DNA of 64,000 nucleotides from positions 18,980-82,979 of the forward strand of contig JAGNYI010000012.1 in the NCBI GenBank assembly GCA_017985015.1, given 5' to 3'. Below the pieces are notes generated by a model, which saw nothing but the letters and a program-made list of their open reading frames with translations, had not been told where the DNA came from and did not search any database. The stretch comes from Giesbergeria sp. GTDB lineage: Bacteria > Pseudomonadota > Gammaproteobacteria > Burkholderiales > Burkholderiaceae_C. Made by a program: the position numbers and the translations under genes. Every line of letters begins with the position of its first letter. Position 1 is the stretch's first letter. Positions 31,526 to 41,071 of the stretch are shown here, one piece after another.

Positions 31526-32152
31526 TCACCCCAGCAAATCCACCATCTCCAGCATCCGCCGCGCTACCTCGCCCAGCTTCAGCCCCTTTTGCATGGCCGT
31601 CTTGCGCAGCTTCTCGTAGGCGGCGTGTTCGCTCAGCCCCTGGCGCTGCATCAGCAGGCCTTTGGCGCGGTCGATGGTTTTGCGGTCTTTCAACTCGCTT
31701 TTGGCATCGGCCAGTTCGCTGCGCAGGGCTTGCTCATGGGCGAAGCGGGCCAGGGCGACATCGAGGATGGGGCGGATGCGCTGGGGCGCCAGGCCCGCCA
31801 CGATGTAGGCGCACACGCCCGCGGCCACGGCGTCGCGCACGTGGGTGGTGTCTTCGTCGTTGGTGAACAGCACGATGGGGCGGGGCGCATCGCGCGTGGC
31901 CATCACCACGTGTTCGAGCGCGTCGCGGGCTTCGCTTTCGGCGTCCACGATGACCAGATCGGGCTGGAGCTGCGCCAGGCGTTCGCTCAGGAAGGCGTCG
32001 GCCGGCAGCACGGCGACGAGGTTGAGGTTGTTTTCCAGCAGGCCGATGCGCAGCATGCGCGAGCGCTCGGCCAGCCGCAGGGCGTGCCGGTCTCGCAGGT
32101 CGGCCACAGCCAACTCGGGGGCCACCACCACGATGCGCAAAGCTTCTTTCAT
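31526..32152 (-). CDS. nasT: ANTAR-domain response regulator NasT
   Basis: 208 aa. N-terminal receiver-like domain (about residues 1-135, with LVIVDAESEARDALEHVV around the usual phosphoacceptor region) and C-terminal ANTAR RNA-binding domain (about 147-208: ELKDRKTIDRAKGLLMQRQG, SEHAAYEKLRKTAMQKG, LGEVARRMLEMV). NasT proteins bind hairpins in the leader of nitrate assimilation mRNAs and prevent termination; in known systems NasS holds NasT inactive until nitrate or nitrite binds. The nrtA leader downstream has a fitting terminator. NasT itself starts 258 bases from the divergent binding-lipoprotein gene. Confidence 0.92.
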   Translation of the reverse strand: MKEALRIVVVAPELAVADLRDRHALRLAERSRMLRIGLLENNLNLVAVLPADAFLSERLAQLQPDLVIVDAESEARDALEHVVMATRDAPRPIVLFTNDEDTTHVRDAVAAGVCAYIVAGLAPQRIRPILDVALARFAHEQALRSELADAKSELKDRKTIDRAKGLLMQRQGLSEHAAYEKLRKTAMQKGLKLGEVARRMLEMVDLLG

Positions 32153-32410
32153 GGCGGTGAGCGATGCAATTTCCGTGCCTCAACTCTTGGTTCGGGGCAG
32201 GGCCTGCGCAGGCCAAGCGGTGCGGGTATGTGGGTATTCGCGTTGCCACACCCATAGGGCCGTGACAATGCAGCCGTGCTGGCCTGTCAAGGGGTTTTCC
32301 TTGCCACCCTTGAAACTTGCTAATGGCAGGGCTTTCCCGCTATTGCATCCGATAGAGGTCTTATATACCTCTGGTCACAAACATTACCTCTAACTGACGG
32401 AGTTGCCCGC

Positions 32411-33571
32411 ATGACCCAATTTTTGAACCGACGCCGATTTACCGCGGGGGTGGCACTGGCTCCCCTGGCCGCAGGCGGGCTGCTAGCCGGTTGCAGTGGC
32501 ATGCCCGACACCGTGCGCATTGGCGTGGCGCAGCCGCTCAGTGGCCCGCTGGCCGCACTGGGCCAGGATTTGCTCAACGGCGTGATGCTGGCGGTCAAGG
32601 AACTCAATGCCAACAATTTCAGCGTGGATGGCAAGCGCGTTGCGCTGGAAGTGGTGACGGTGGATGACAAGGCGGATGCCGAAGTCGGCAAACAAGTGGC
32701 GCAGCAACTGGTTGATGGAGGCATCTGCGCCGTCATCGGCCACCTCAATTCGGGCGTCAGTATTGCCGCCGCGCCCATCTATGCGGGCAAAGGCATTGCG
32801 CAGATCGCCATTTCCACCAACCCCAAGTACACCGACCTCGGTTTTCCGACCACGCTGCGCATGGTGGCCAATGACAAGCTGCAAGGTGCGGCCCTGGCGT
32901 CGTTTGGCGCCGAGCAACTGGGGGGCAAGCGCTACGCGGCGCTGGACGACGGCACGCCGTATGGCAAGGATTTGTCGGAAGGCGCAGCCCAGCGCCTGGA
33001 AGCAGCAAAGAAGAGCGTGGTGCTGCGCCAGTCGTTTGACGACAAGACCGTGGCTTTTGACGAACTGGCCGCGAAATTGAAAGCCGAGAACGTCGACGTA
33101 GCCATCTCCACGCTGAACGATTTCCAGGCTTTGGCGCTGCTTGCGGCACTCAAGAAGATCAACTACACCTCACTGCGCCTGCTGGGCGGTGACACGGTCA
33201 AGACCACCGACATGCAAAAGGGCGCAGGCATCATCGATGGCATTTATGCCACCTCGCCGGTGCTCGAAGCCAAGGAGTTTGTCTCTGGCGCGGCATTTTT
33301 GGAGAAATACCAAGCCGCCTTCAAGATGGCGCCGGCCTACGGCGGCCACTACACCTACGACAGCATGTACGTGCTCTCGCAAGCGCTGCAACTGGCCAAG
33401 TCGGCCAAGCCTGCAGACATCACAGCCGCGCTGCACAAGATCAACGGCTACGCCCCCGTCACCGGCACCATGAAGTGGGACGAAAAAGGCGAACAGCGCT
33501 ACGCCGCCGTCGGCGTGTACGAGCTGCGCCGCGGCAACTGGGAACTGCGCATGCGCTCCGACCGCTGGTAA
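32411..33571 (+). CDS. branched-chain amino-acid ABC transporter-type substrate-binding lipoprotein
   Basis: 386 aa. Leader [18 protein letters not shown] with consecutive arginines and a lipobox LLAGC (C28), so probably a Tat-exported lipoprotein. The type I periplasmic-binding fold follows: [59 protein letters not shown] and [20 protein letters not shown]. The family binds Leu/Ile/Val or other small ligands. No permease or ATPase gene is adjacent, so it is an orphan here; it could serve a transporter elsewhere or act as a sensor. Ends with the Arg/Trp-rich MRSDRW. Confidence 0.9.
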   Translation: MTQFLNRRRFTAGVALAPLAAGGLLAGCSGMPDTVRIGVAQPLSGPLAALGQDLLNGVMLAVKELNANNFSVDGKRVALEVVTVDDKADAEVGKQVAQQLVDGGICAVIGHLNSGVSIAAAPIYAGKGIAQIAISTNPKYTDLGFPTTLRMVANDKLQGAALASFGAEQLGGKRYAALDDGTPYGKDLSEGAAQRLEAAKKSVVLRQSFDDKTVAFDELAAKLKAENVDVAISTLNDFQALALLAALKKINYTSLRLLGGDTVKTTDMQKGAGIIDGIYATSPVLEAKEFVSGAAFLEKYQAAFKMAPAYGGHYTYDSMYVLSQALQLAKSAKPADITAALHKINGYAPVTGTMKWDEKGEQRYAAVGVYELRRGNWELRMRSDRW

Positions 33572-33723
33572 TAGCGCACGCGCGCCGAATCGCTACAGCG
33601 CCCCTCCCGGGCGCTGTTTGCTTTGTAGGGACGCGAACGTTGAACATCAGCCCAATGCTTGAGGCGGGCGCTAAAAAAACCAGCAACCACCGCGCAAGGG
33701 CCGCCCCGCCGCGCTGGTGGTGT

Positions 33724-33785
33724 CCCCCTTCCGCAGCGCGCAGCGATGCAAGAGAAGGGGGAAGGCGCGAAGCGCCTCAGGGGGG
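33724..33785. repeat. inverted repeat downstream of sdaA
   Basis: CCCCCTTC and GAAGGGGG arms flank a 22-base centre, followed by the hairpin GGCGC-GAA-GCGCC and CTCAGGGGG. It lies between the convergent ends of the lipoprotein gene and sdaA; a termination function is possible, though no clear T-run follows. Confidence 0.4.
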
Positions 33786-33795
33786 AGTACCGAAT

Positions 33796-35214
33796 TCAAC
33801 ACTCGATGACATTCACCGCCAGCCCGCCGCGCGAGGTTTCCTTGTAGCGGCTCTTCATGTCGGCGCCGGTCTGCACCATGGTGCGGATCACCTGGTCGAG
33901 CGACACCTCGTGCCGGCCATCGCCGCGCAGCGCCAGCCGCGCGGCGTTGATGGCCTTGATGGCGCCCATGGCGTTGCGCTCGATGCACGGAATCTGCACC
34001 AGGCCGCCCACGGGGTCGCAGGTCATGCCCAGGTTGTGTTCCATGCCGATTTCGGCAGCGTTTTCCACCTGCGCCGGGCTGCCGCCCAGCACCGCAGCGA
34101 GCGCGCCCGCCGCCATGCTGCAGGCCACGCCCACTTCGCCCTGGCAGCCCACTTCGGCGCCTGAGAGCGAGGCGTTCTTTTTGTACAGGATGCCGATGGC
34201 GCCTGCAGTGAGCAGGAAATCGAGCACGCCCTGCTCGTTCGCGTCGGGCACAAAGTTGCGGTAGTAGTGCAGCACCGCCGGAATCACCCCGGCCGCCCCG
34301 TTGGTGGGCGCGGTGACCACGCGGCCGCCGGCGGCGTTTTCTTCGTTCACCGCCATGGCGTAGAGGTTGACCCAATCGAGCATGGCCAGCGGGTCGCGCA
34401 GCGCGGCCTCGGGGTGGCTGCACAGGCTTTTGTGCAGCTCGGCCGCACGGCGGCGCAGTTGCATGCGCCCGGGCAGGTGGCCGCTGGCTGCGCAGCCGCG
34501 CGTGACCGAGCCCTCCATGACGGCCCAGATGGCGAGCAAGCGGCTGCGCACCGCCTCAGGGCTTTGCCGCTGCGCCTCGTTGGCCGCCATGAGCTGCGCT
34601 ACCGAGAGGCCGCTGGCGCTGCACTGCGCCAGCAGGTCGGCGCCGCTGGCAAAGGGGTACAGCGCGGGCGCCGTGCTGGGCGCGGCGGTGTCGGCGCTGG
34701 CGTTGACCACGCGCTGGCCCGCCGCGTCGACGACAAAGCCGCCGCCAATCGAATAGAAGTCGCTGGCCAGTAGCTCTTCGCCCGCCGGGCCCAGCGCGGC
34801 AAAGCGCATGCCATTGGGGTGTAGCGGCAGGCTTTTGCGGCGCATCAGCAAATGCTCCTTTTCGACGAAGCGCACCGGGTGCTGGCCCAGCAGCGAGAGG
34901 CTTTGTGAACTGCGAATGGCTTCGATGGCAGGGGCGATGGCCTCGGGGTCGACGCGGTCGGGCTCGTGGCCGGCCAGGCCCAGCAGCACCGCGCGGTCGG
35001 TGCCGTGGCCGATGCCGGTGGCCGAGAGCGAGCCAAACAGCTCGACGCGCACGCCGTGCACGGGTGCCAGCCCCAAGGCCGATTGCAGTTGGCAGACAAA
35101 CTGGCGCGCGGCAATCATGGGCCCGACGGTGTGCGAGCTGGACGGCCCGATGCCAATCTTGAACAGATCAAAGACGCTGACAAAGCTGTCTGCGGGCGCG
35201 CAATCGTGGGTCAT
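33796..35214 (-). CDS. sdaA: L-serine ammonia-lyase
   Basis: 472 aa single-chain, iron-sulfur type L-serine dehydratase giving pyruvate and ammonia. Conserved blocks: [20 protein letters not shown] at the N-terminus, SGHLPGRM-like [54 protein letters not shown] and, with cluster cysteines, [37 protein letters not shown]. The start [11 protein letters not shown] is 18 residues before the first conserved block. It is a single gene; the long upstream region carries a dispersed repeat copy. Confidence 0.95.
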   Translation of the reverse strand: MTHDCAPADSFVSVFDLFKIGIGPSSSHTVGPMIAARQFVCQLQSALGLAPVHGVRVELFGSLSATGIGHGTDRAVLLGLAGHEPDRVDPEAIAPAIEAIRSSQSLSLLGQHPVRFVEKEHLLMRRKSLPLHPNGMRFAALGPAGEELLASDFYSIGGGFVVDAAGQRVVNASADTAAPSTAPALYPFASGADLLAQCSASGLSVAQLMAANEAQRQSPEAVRSRLLAIWAVMEGSVTRGCAASGHLPGRMQLRRRAAELHKSLCSHPEAALRDPLAMLDWVNLYAMAVNEENAAGGRVVTAPTNGAAGVIPAVLHYYRNFVPDANEQGVLDFLLTAGAIGILYKKNASLSGAEVGCQGEVGVACSMAAGALAAVLGGSPAQVENAAEIGMEHNLGMTCDPVGGLVQIPCIERNAMGAIKAINAARLALRGDGRHEVSLDQVIRTMVQTGADMKSRYKETSRGGLAVNVIEC

Positions 35215-35353
35215 GAAGCGAACGGGCCAGAAGCTGGCCTGTGAAAAAGTGGCAGTGCGCGCACAGTACGCACGGCGCCGTCGCCGGGCATGCGCGCTTA
35301 CCCTGAGGCACTGCGCTGGGCGCGCCCCAACGGCCGATGCGGGCAAAAAGGAA

Positions 35354-35420
35354 TGCTATATAAAAACTAGCTGCTAACGCATATGGGATAAGCGCTAGAG
35401 GCCAGTTACATTCAAAATTG
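35354..35420 (+). repeat. dispersed 60-bp palindromic repeat, copy between sdaA and hpnC
   Basis: TAGCTGCTAACGCATATGGG then ATAAGCGCTAGAGGCCAGTT, very close to the family consensus. Confidence 0.85.
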
Positions 35421-35460
35421 TTGCGGCAAACAGCGTCTGCTTGTTGCCCATGAAACTTGC

Positions 35461-36348
35461 TTACATCGCCATGGCGCGTACCAGCAGCAGGGGCGCGTCC
35501 CAGGCGCGGATGCGTGGGCGCTGGGTGAGGCAAGCGCCTTGCAGCGCGTCGATTTTGTCGAGCACGCGCAGGCCGCCCTGGACGACGAGGCGCAGCTCCC
35601 AGCCCGCGCGGCCGGGCAGGCGGTGCACCAGCGGCGCGCCGCCTTCCATGCAGTGCCGCGCCCAACGGGCCAGGTCGGCCACCAGGCGGTCGCTGGCGGG
35701 GGTGCGCGGCTGCGCCAGCAGGTCTTGCGCCCGCAGCGCCTGCGCGGCGGCGTCGGCTTGCGGCACGTACCAGCGCCGGCGCGGCAGGTCCACGCTGAGG
35801 TCTTGCCAGAAGTTGATCAGTTGCAGCGCCGTGCAGATGGCGTCGCTCTGCGCCAGCGCCGGGGCGTCGTTCACACCGTACAGGTGCAGCAGCAGCCGCC
35901 CCACGGGGTTGGCCGAGCGGCGGCAGTAGTCCAGCAAAGCTGCACGGTCGGCGTAGGGCTGCGCGGACTGCGTTCGCTCCACGTCCTGGCGGAAGGCGCT
36001 GAGCAGGTCGGTCAGCAGGGGCAGGGGCAGGGCGTGGCGTTCGATCATCGCCGCGAGCGGCCCAAACACCTCGCGCCAACGCGTGCCTGGCGCCGCGCCA
36101 CTGGCAACGGCCAGCAGCTCGGTTTCGAAGTCGTTCAGGTCCGCCAGGCGCTGGCTTGGCGCGGCATCGCCTTCGTCGGCGATGTCGTCGGCGGTCCGGG
36201 CAAACGCGTAAATCGCCGCAATGGGAGCGCGCAGCGCCGGCGGGCACAGCCAGGAGGCGACAGGGAAGTTCTCGTAGTGCGTCACCGGCAGCGGCGCTGC
36301 GGGCTTGGGCGGAACGGGGGCGGGGTTTGGGCTGGGGTCGGACGGCAC
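35461..36348 (-). CDS. hpnC: squalene synthase-type protein HpnC
   Basis: 295 aa trans-isoprenyl diphosphate synthase of the HpnC group, which with HpnD and HpnE makes squalene from farnesyl diphosphate for hopanoids. The two aspartate-rich motifs are AFARTADDIADEGD (around residues 48-61) and LINFWQDLSVDLPRRRWYVP (around 177-196). The first ~20 residues are Pro/Ala-rich and not conserved. Other hpn genes are not in the window, so partners must be elsewhere if the pathway exists. It is divergent from the RND efflux operon, 96 bases away. Confidence 0.88.
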   Translation of the reverse strand: MPSDPSPNPAPVPPKPAAPLPVTHYENFPVASWLCPPALRAPIAAIYAFARTADDIADEGDAAPSQRLADLNDFETELLAVASGAAPGTRWREVFGPLAAMIERHALPLPLLTDLLSAFRQDVERTQSAQPYADRAALLDYCRRSANPVGRLLLHLYGVNDAPALAQSDAICTALQLINFWQDLSVDLPRRRWYVPQADAAAQALRAQDLLAQPRTPASDRLVADLARWARHCMEGGAPLVHRLPGRAGWELRLVVQGGLRVLDKIDALQGACLTQRPRIRAWDAPLLLVRAMAM

Positions 36349-36384
36349 CCGGCGATTGTCGCCTGCAGTTTTTGCGCAAAGGTA

Positions 36385-36414
36385 TTGATAACTAACCAGT
36401 CAGTCAGTAATAAT
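36385..36414 (+). promoter_or_regulatory. sigma-70 promoter of the RND operon with operator-like spacer
   Basis: TTGATA, a 17-base spacer and TAATAA(T) form a good promoter. The spacer ACTAACCAGTCAGTCAG carries overlapping ACCAGTCAGT/CAGTCAGT repeats, of the kind bound by TetR-type repressors of efflux pumps. No tetR gene is adjacent. Confidence 0.55.
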
Positions 36415-36444
36415 GCGCACCTCAAACAACACGCATTCCCATCC

Positions 36445-37632
36445 ATGTCGCATCCGCACGCCACCAACCGTGGGCGCTTTTCGGCGCTTTTGCTCTTCTC
36501 GTCGGTGCTGGCGCTGGGTGCCTGCTCGCGCAGCGAGCCACCGCCCGAGCCGATTCGTGCCGTCAAGCTGTTGACCGTAGGGGTCAGCCCGCTGACTGCA
36601 CAGGTGGAATATGCCGGCGAGGTGCGGGCGCGCACCGAGTCGCGCCTGGGGTTTCGCGTGCCCGGCAAGATCCTGCAGCGCCAGGCCGAGCTGGGCCAAC
36701 GGGTGCGCGCCGGGCAGCTGCTGGCGCAGCTCGACCCGCGCGATTTCGAGCTCGCCGCCACGGCGGCGCGCGCACTGGTGAGCGCGGCACAGACGCAGCG
36801 CGATCTGGCCGCGGCCGACGCCAGGCGCTACGGGGCGCTCAAGGCGCAGAACTTCATCAGCGGCGCCGAGCTTGAGCGCCGCGAGGCGTCGCTCAAGGCC
36901 GCGCAGGCCTCGCTGCAGCAGGCACAGGCCCAGGCCGCGTCACAAGGCAACCAGGCGGCGTACACCCGGCTGGTGGCCGACGCCGATGGCGTGGTTACCG
37001 GCATCGATGCTGAGCCCGGCCAGGTGGTGGCCGCTGGCGCCAGCGTGGTGCGCCTGGCGCGCGACGGCGCCCGCGACGTGGTGTTTTCCGTGCCCGAGGA
37101 CAAGGTGGGGCGCCTGGCGGTCGGCCAGGCACTGGCCGTGCACAGCTGGTCGGGCGGCGCGCCGCTGGTCGCCACGGTGCGCGAGGTGGCGGCCAGTGCC
37201 GACCCGGCCACGCGCACTTTTGCCGTCAAGGCGGCCATTGAAGGCGATGCAGCGCCGCAGCTCGGTGCCACCGTCAATGTGGTTGCGCCTGCGCTCTCGG
37301 CACAAGGGGCGCAGGCCATTTTGCTGCCCACCACCGCGCTCATGCAAAGCGGCGGCGGCACGGCGGTGTGGGTGTTCGATGCCTCCACCAGCACGGTGCG
37401 CGCGCAGCCGGTGCAGGTGGCCACAGCCGATGGCAACCAGGCGGTGATCGCCAGCGGCCTGGCGCCGGGCATGCAGGTGGTGGCCACGGGTGTGCATGTG
37501 CTCTCGCCCGGACAGAAAGTGACGATTTATCAGGAAAAATATGCTCCAGCGCAAGGACAGCAAGCGAAAGCAGCTACTGAAGTGATAGCAAATCAACCCC
37601 TGCCCGCAGCTTCGGCTGCCGCTGCGCAATGA
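36445..37632 (+). CDS. RND efflux transporter, periplasmic adaptor lipoprotein
   Basis: 395 aa membrane fusion protein. Lipobox ALGAC gives a lipidated Cys27. The lipoyl and hairpin halves are RVPGKILQRQAELGQRVRAG, QLLAQLDPRDFELAA and the coiled-coil segment ~105-160 rich in Ala/Gln, then ADGVVTGIDAEPGQVVAAG. It bridges the inner membrane pump to an outer membrane channel; no tolC-like gene follows. The final ~30 residues contain a dispersed repeat copy. Start MSHPHATNRGRF follows a good promoter; its stop overlaps the permease start. Confidence 0.92.
   Translation: MSHPHATNRGRFSALLLFSSVLALGACSRSEPPPEPIRAVKLLTVGVSPLTAQVEYAGEVRARTESRLGFRVPGKILQRQAELGQRVRAGQLLAQLDPRDFELAATAARALVSAAQTQRDLAAADARRYGALKAQNFISGAELERREASLKAAQASLQQAQAQAASQGNQAAYTRLVADADGVVTGIDAEPGQVVAAGASVVRLARDGARDVVFSVPEDKVGRLAVGQALAVHSWSGGAPLVATVREVAASADPATRTFAVKAAIEGDAAPQLGATVNVVAPALSAQGAQAILLPTTALMQSGGGTAVWVFDASTSTVRAQPVQVATADGNQAVIASGLAPGMQVVATGVHVLSPGQKVTIYQEKYAPAQGQQAKAATEVIANQPLPAASAAAAQ
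37533..37594 (-). repeat. dispersed 60-bp palindromic repeat, diverged copy at the end of the adaptor gene
   Basis: Minus strand: TCAGTAGCTGCTTTCGCTTG, then CCTTGCGCTGGAGCATATTT. Translated as the variable C-terminal tail of the adaptor (YAPAQGQQAKAATEVIANQ). Confidence 0.6.
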
Positions 37633-40600
37633 GCGCCGGCATACCCTCAGGCGAGCCCGCAGCCGGGTTCAACCTCTCGAAGTGGGCGCTGGACCACCCG
37701 GCGCTGACCCGCTACCTGATGGTGGTGCTGCTGCTGATGGGTGTTCTGGCCTACTTTCAGCTCGGGCAGGACGAAGACCCGCCCTTCACTTTCCGTGCCA
37801 TGGTGGTGCGCACCTACTGGCCGGGCGCCACGGCGCAGCAGGTGGCCGAGCAGGTGACCGACAAGATCGAGCGCACGCTGCAAGAAGTGCAGTACGCCGA
37901 CAAGATCCGCAGCTATTCGAAGCCGGGCGAGTCGCAGATCATTTTCCAGATCAAGGATTCGTCCAAACCGAACGAGGTGGCGGGCGTCTGGTACGCCGTG
38001 CGCAAGAAGATCGGCGATATGCGGCTCACCTTGCCGCAGGGCGTGCAGGGGCCGTTCTTCAACGACGATTTTGGCGATGTCTATGGCGTGATCTACGCGC
38101 TGGAGGCCGAAGGCTTCAGCCTGGCCGAATCCAAGGCCTTTGCCGACGACGTGCGCCAGCAGTTGCTGCGCGTGCCCGACGTGGCCAAGGTGGAGCTCTT
38201 TGGCGTGCAGGATGAAAAGCTGTACATCGAAGTCTCGCAGCAGCGCCTGGCACAGCTCGGCCTCGACATGAACCAGGTGCTGGCGCAGCTCGGCCAGCAG
38301 AACGCGGTGGAGAGTGCCGGCGTGGTGCAGACGCCGACCGACCAGCTGCAGGTGCGCGTGCAAGGGCAGTTCCACGCCATTGAAGACTTGCGCGCCATGC
38401 CGATTCGCGCCGCATCGGGCCGGCAATTGCGCCTGGCCGACATTGCCGAGGTGCGGCGCGGCTATGTGGACCCGCCCACCGTCAAGGTGCGGCACGACGG
38501 CCAGCAGGTGATTGCGGTTGGCATTTCGATGGCCAAGGGGGGCGACATCATTGCGCTGGGCAAGGCCTTGCACGCCACCGTGGCCCGCATCGACACGCAG
38601 TTGCCCGCCGGCGTGCGCCTGGTGAACGTGCAGGACCAGCCCAAGTCGGTTGCCAGTTCGGTGAACGAGTTTGTCGGCGTGCTGGTCGAGGCTGTGGTGA
38701 TCGTGCTGATCGTCAGCTTTATCAGCCTGGGTCTGCACCAACGCAGCGGCGCGCAGCGCTGGTGGCGCCGCTGGTACGTGGACCCGCGGCCGGGGCTGGT
38801 GGTGGGCATCACGATTCCGCTGGTGCTGGCGGTCACCTTCCTCGCCATGCGCTACTGGGACATCGGCCTGCACAAAATCTCGCTGGGCTCGCTCATCATC
38901 GCTCTGGGCCTCCTGGTGGACGACGCCATCATTGCCGTCGAGATGATGGTGCGCAAGCTGGAAGAGGGCTACGACAAGGTACGCGCCGCCACCTTCGCCT
39001 ACGAGATCACCGCCATGCCCATGCTGACGGGGACCTTGATCACCGCCGCCGGTTTTCTGCCCATTGGCCTGGCCAAGTCGATGACCGGCGAGTACACCTT
39101 CGCCATTTTTGCCGTGACCGTCATTGCGCTGGTGATCTCGTGGGTGGTGTCGGTGTACTTCGTGCCTTATTTGGGAACCTTGCTGCTCAAGACACCGGAG
39201 CATGTGCAGCCCCGCCCCGCCGACGGGGAAATATCCCCGGACCCTCACGAGGTGTTTGACAGTCCCTTCTACAACGCCTTTCGCCGCGCAGTGCACTGGT
39301 GCGTGGCGCACCGCTGGATCACCATCGGCGCGACGCTGGCGATCTTTGCGCTGGGCATCGTGGGCATGGGCCGGGTGCAGCAGCAGTTCTTCCCCGATTC
39401 GAGCCGACCGGAAATCATCGTTGACGTCTGGTTCCCAGAAGGCACCTCGCTGGCCGGCAATGAGGCCGTCACCAAGCGCGTGGAAGCGCGGCTGCGGTCC
39501 GAGCCGGGGGTGGCCAGCGTCAGTACCTGGGTGGGCTCGGGCGTGCCGCGCTTCTATCTGCCGCTGGACCAGGTGTTTCCGCAGACCAATGTGTCGCAGT
39601 TCATCGTGGTCGCGCGCGACCTGAAGGTGCGCGAGCAGCTGCGTGTCGCCTTCCCTACGCTCTTGGCCACCGAGTTCCCCGAGGTGCGTGGCCGCGTCAA
39701 GCTGCTGCCCAACGGCCCGCCCGTACCCTACCCGGTGCAGTTCCGTGTCATTGGCCCAGACCCAGCGCAGTTGCGCGTGCGCGCCGACGAGGTGAAGGCC
39801 GCATTGCGCGCCTCGCCCCAGATGCGCGGCGTGAACGACAACTGGAACGAATCGATCAAGGTTATGCGGCTTGACGTGGACCAGGCCAAGGCGCGGGCGC
39901 TGGGCGTCACCAGCCAGTCCATCGCCCAGGCGTCGCGTGTGATGCAGTCGGGCATGCCGGTGGGGCAGTACCGCGAGGGCGACAAGTTGATCGACATCGT
40001 CTTGCGCCAGCCTGCGGACGAGCGCAGCGCCATCACCGACATTGCCAACGCCTATTTGCCGACGGCCTCGGGCCAGTCGATTGCCTTGACCCAGATCGCC
40101 AAGCCCCGCTTCACCTGGGAACCCGGCGTGATGTGGCGCGAGAACCGCGACTACGCCATTACCGTGCAAGGTGACGTGATGGAAGGCCTGCAAGGCGCCA
40201 CGGTGACCAAAGCGCTGCTGCCCGGCCTGCGCAAGATCGAGAGCGGCTGGCACGCCGCCGGCCAGAACGCCTACCGCATCGAGGTGGCGGGCGCTGTCGA
40301 AGAAAGCGCCAAGGGGTCCGATTCGATTGCCGCCGGCCTGCCGGTGATGCTGTTCATCACCTTCACGCTGCTCATGCTGCAACTGCACAGCTTCAGCCGC
40401 GCCATGCTGGTGTTCCTGACCGGGCCGCTCGGGATTGCCGGCGTGGCCGGAGCGCTGCTGCTGTTGGGGCGGCCGTTCGGCTTTGTCGCGCTGCTGGGGG
40501 TGATTGCGCTCATGGGCATGATCCAGCGCAACTCGGTGATCCTCATCGACCAGATCGAGCAAGACCGCGCCCGCGGTGTGCCGGCGTGGGACGCCATCGT

Positions 40601-40817
40601 CGAATCGGCCGTGCGGCGCCTGCGCCCCATCGTGCTGACGGCCGCCGCAGCGGTGCTGGCGATGATTCCGCTGTCCCGCAGTGTGTTCTGGGGGCCGATG
40701 GCGGTGGCCATCATGGGCGGGCTGATCGTCGCCACCGTGCTCACTTTGCTGGCGCTGCCAGCCATGTACGCAGCGTGGTTTCGCGTGCGCCGCCCCGAGC
40801 CTGAGGTGCCTGCGTGA
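37629..40817 (+). CDS. RND efflux transporter, inner membrane permease
   Basis: 1062 aa, full RND length with 12 helices and two large periplasmic loops. The proton-relay helix 4 reads GLLVDDAIIAVEMMVRKLEE with the two adjacent aspartates; further blocks are LAYFQLGQDEDPPFTFRAMV, YWPGATAQQVAEQVTDKIER and, in helices 11-12, GVIALMGMIQRNSVILIDQI. By pattern it belongs to the group of single-adaptor RND pumps near AcrB/MexB relatives with the EDPPF motif; substrates are unknown. It overlaps the adaptor gene by 4 bases (ATGA). Confidence 0.94.
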   Translation: MSAGIPSGEPAAGFNLSKWALDHPALTRYLMVVLLLMGVLAYFQLGQDEDPPFTFRAMVVRTYWPGATAQQVAEQVTDKIERTLQEVQYADKIRSYSKPGESQIIFQIKDSSKPNEVAGVWYAVRKKIGDMRLTLPQGVQGPFFNDDFGDVYGVIYALEAEGFSLAESKAFADDVRQQLLRVPDVAKVELFGVQDEKLYIEVSQQRLAQLGLDMNQVLAQLGQQNAVESAGVVQTPTDQLQVRVQGQFHAIEDLRAMPIRAASGRQLRLADIAEVRRGYVDPPTVKVRHDGQQVIAVGISMAKGGDIIALGKALHATVARIDTQLPAGVRLVNVQDQPKSVASSVNEFVGVLVEAVVIVLIVSFISLGLHQRSGAQRWWRRWYVDPRPGLVVGITIPLVLAVTFLAMRYWDIGLHKISLGSLIIALGLLVDDAIIAVEMMVRKLEEGYDKVRAATFAYEITAMPMLTGTLITAAGFLPIGLAKSMTGEYTFAIFAVTVIALVISWVVSVYFVPYLGTLLLKTPEHVQPRPADGEISPDPHEVFDSPFYNAFRRAVHWCVAHRWITIGATLAIFALGIVGMGRVQQQFFPDSSRPEIIVDVWFPEGTSLAGNEAVTKRVEARLRSEPGVASVSTWVGSGVPRFYLPLDQVFPQTNVSQFIVVARDLKVREQLRVAFPTLLATEFPEVRGRVKLLPNGPPVPYPVQFRVIGPDPAQLRVRADEVKAALRASPQMRGVNDNWNESIKVMRLDVDQAKARALGVTSQSIAQASRVMQSGMPVGQYREGDKLIDIVLRQPADERSAITDIANAYLPTASGQSIALTQIAKPRFTWEPGVMWRENRDYAITVQGDVMEGLQGATVTKALLPGLRKIESGWHAAGQNAYRIEVAGAVEESAKGSDSIAAGLPVMLFITFTLLMLQLHSFSRAMLVFLTGPLGIAGVAGALLLLGRPFGFVALLGVIALMGMIQRNSVILIDQIEQDRARGVPAWDAIVESAVRRLRPIVLTAAAAVLAMIPLSRSVFWGPMAVAIMGGLIVATVLTLLALPAMYAAWFRVRRPEPEVPA

Positions 40818-40906
40818 AAAGGACGGGCCCGCGCAGGGTAAAATCGCGGGCTAACCAGTTTCAAGCGGGCGCCGGAAACATTTTTCGGCGCCTGTCTGTT
40901 TGAAGT

Positions 40907-40993
40907 GCGCGGGTGGCGAAATTGGTAGACGCACCAGGTTTAGGTCCTGACGCCTTCACGGGCGTGCCGGTTCGAGTCCGGCTCCGCGCACCA
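40907..40993 (+). tRNA. tRNA-Leu (anticodon TAG)
   Basis: Acceptor GCGCGGG pairs with TCCGCGC; D-arm TGGCGAAATTGGTAGACGCA; anticodon loop TTTAGGT (TAG, reading CUA/CUN); long variable arm ACGCCTTCACGGGCGT; T-arm GCCGGTTCGAGTCCGGC; encoded CCA. It precedes tig. A hairpin GGCGCCG...CGGCGCC lies 15 bases upstream. Confidence 0.97.
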
Positions 40994-41071
40994 TCTTTGA
41001 AAACTTTGCGCACGAGCGCAATACGCGCCGGCTGACGTCGGCGCACGAACGAAATTCCTACAGGAGCAGCC

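Noticed and set aside
37647-40562. Very long open frame antisense to the RND permease gene (over 900 codons)
   Set aside because: It mirrors the codon periodicity of the GC-rich gene on the other strand, is rich in His/Arg/Gly/Ala and has no family motif.
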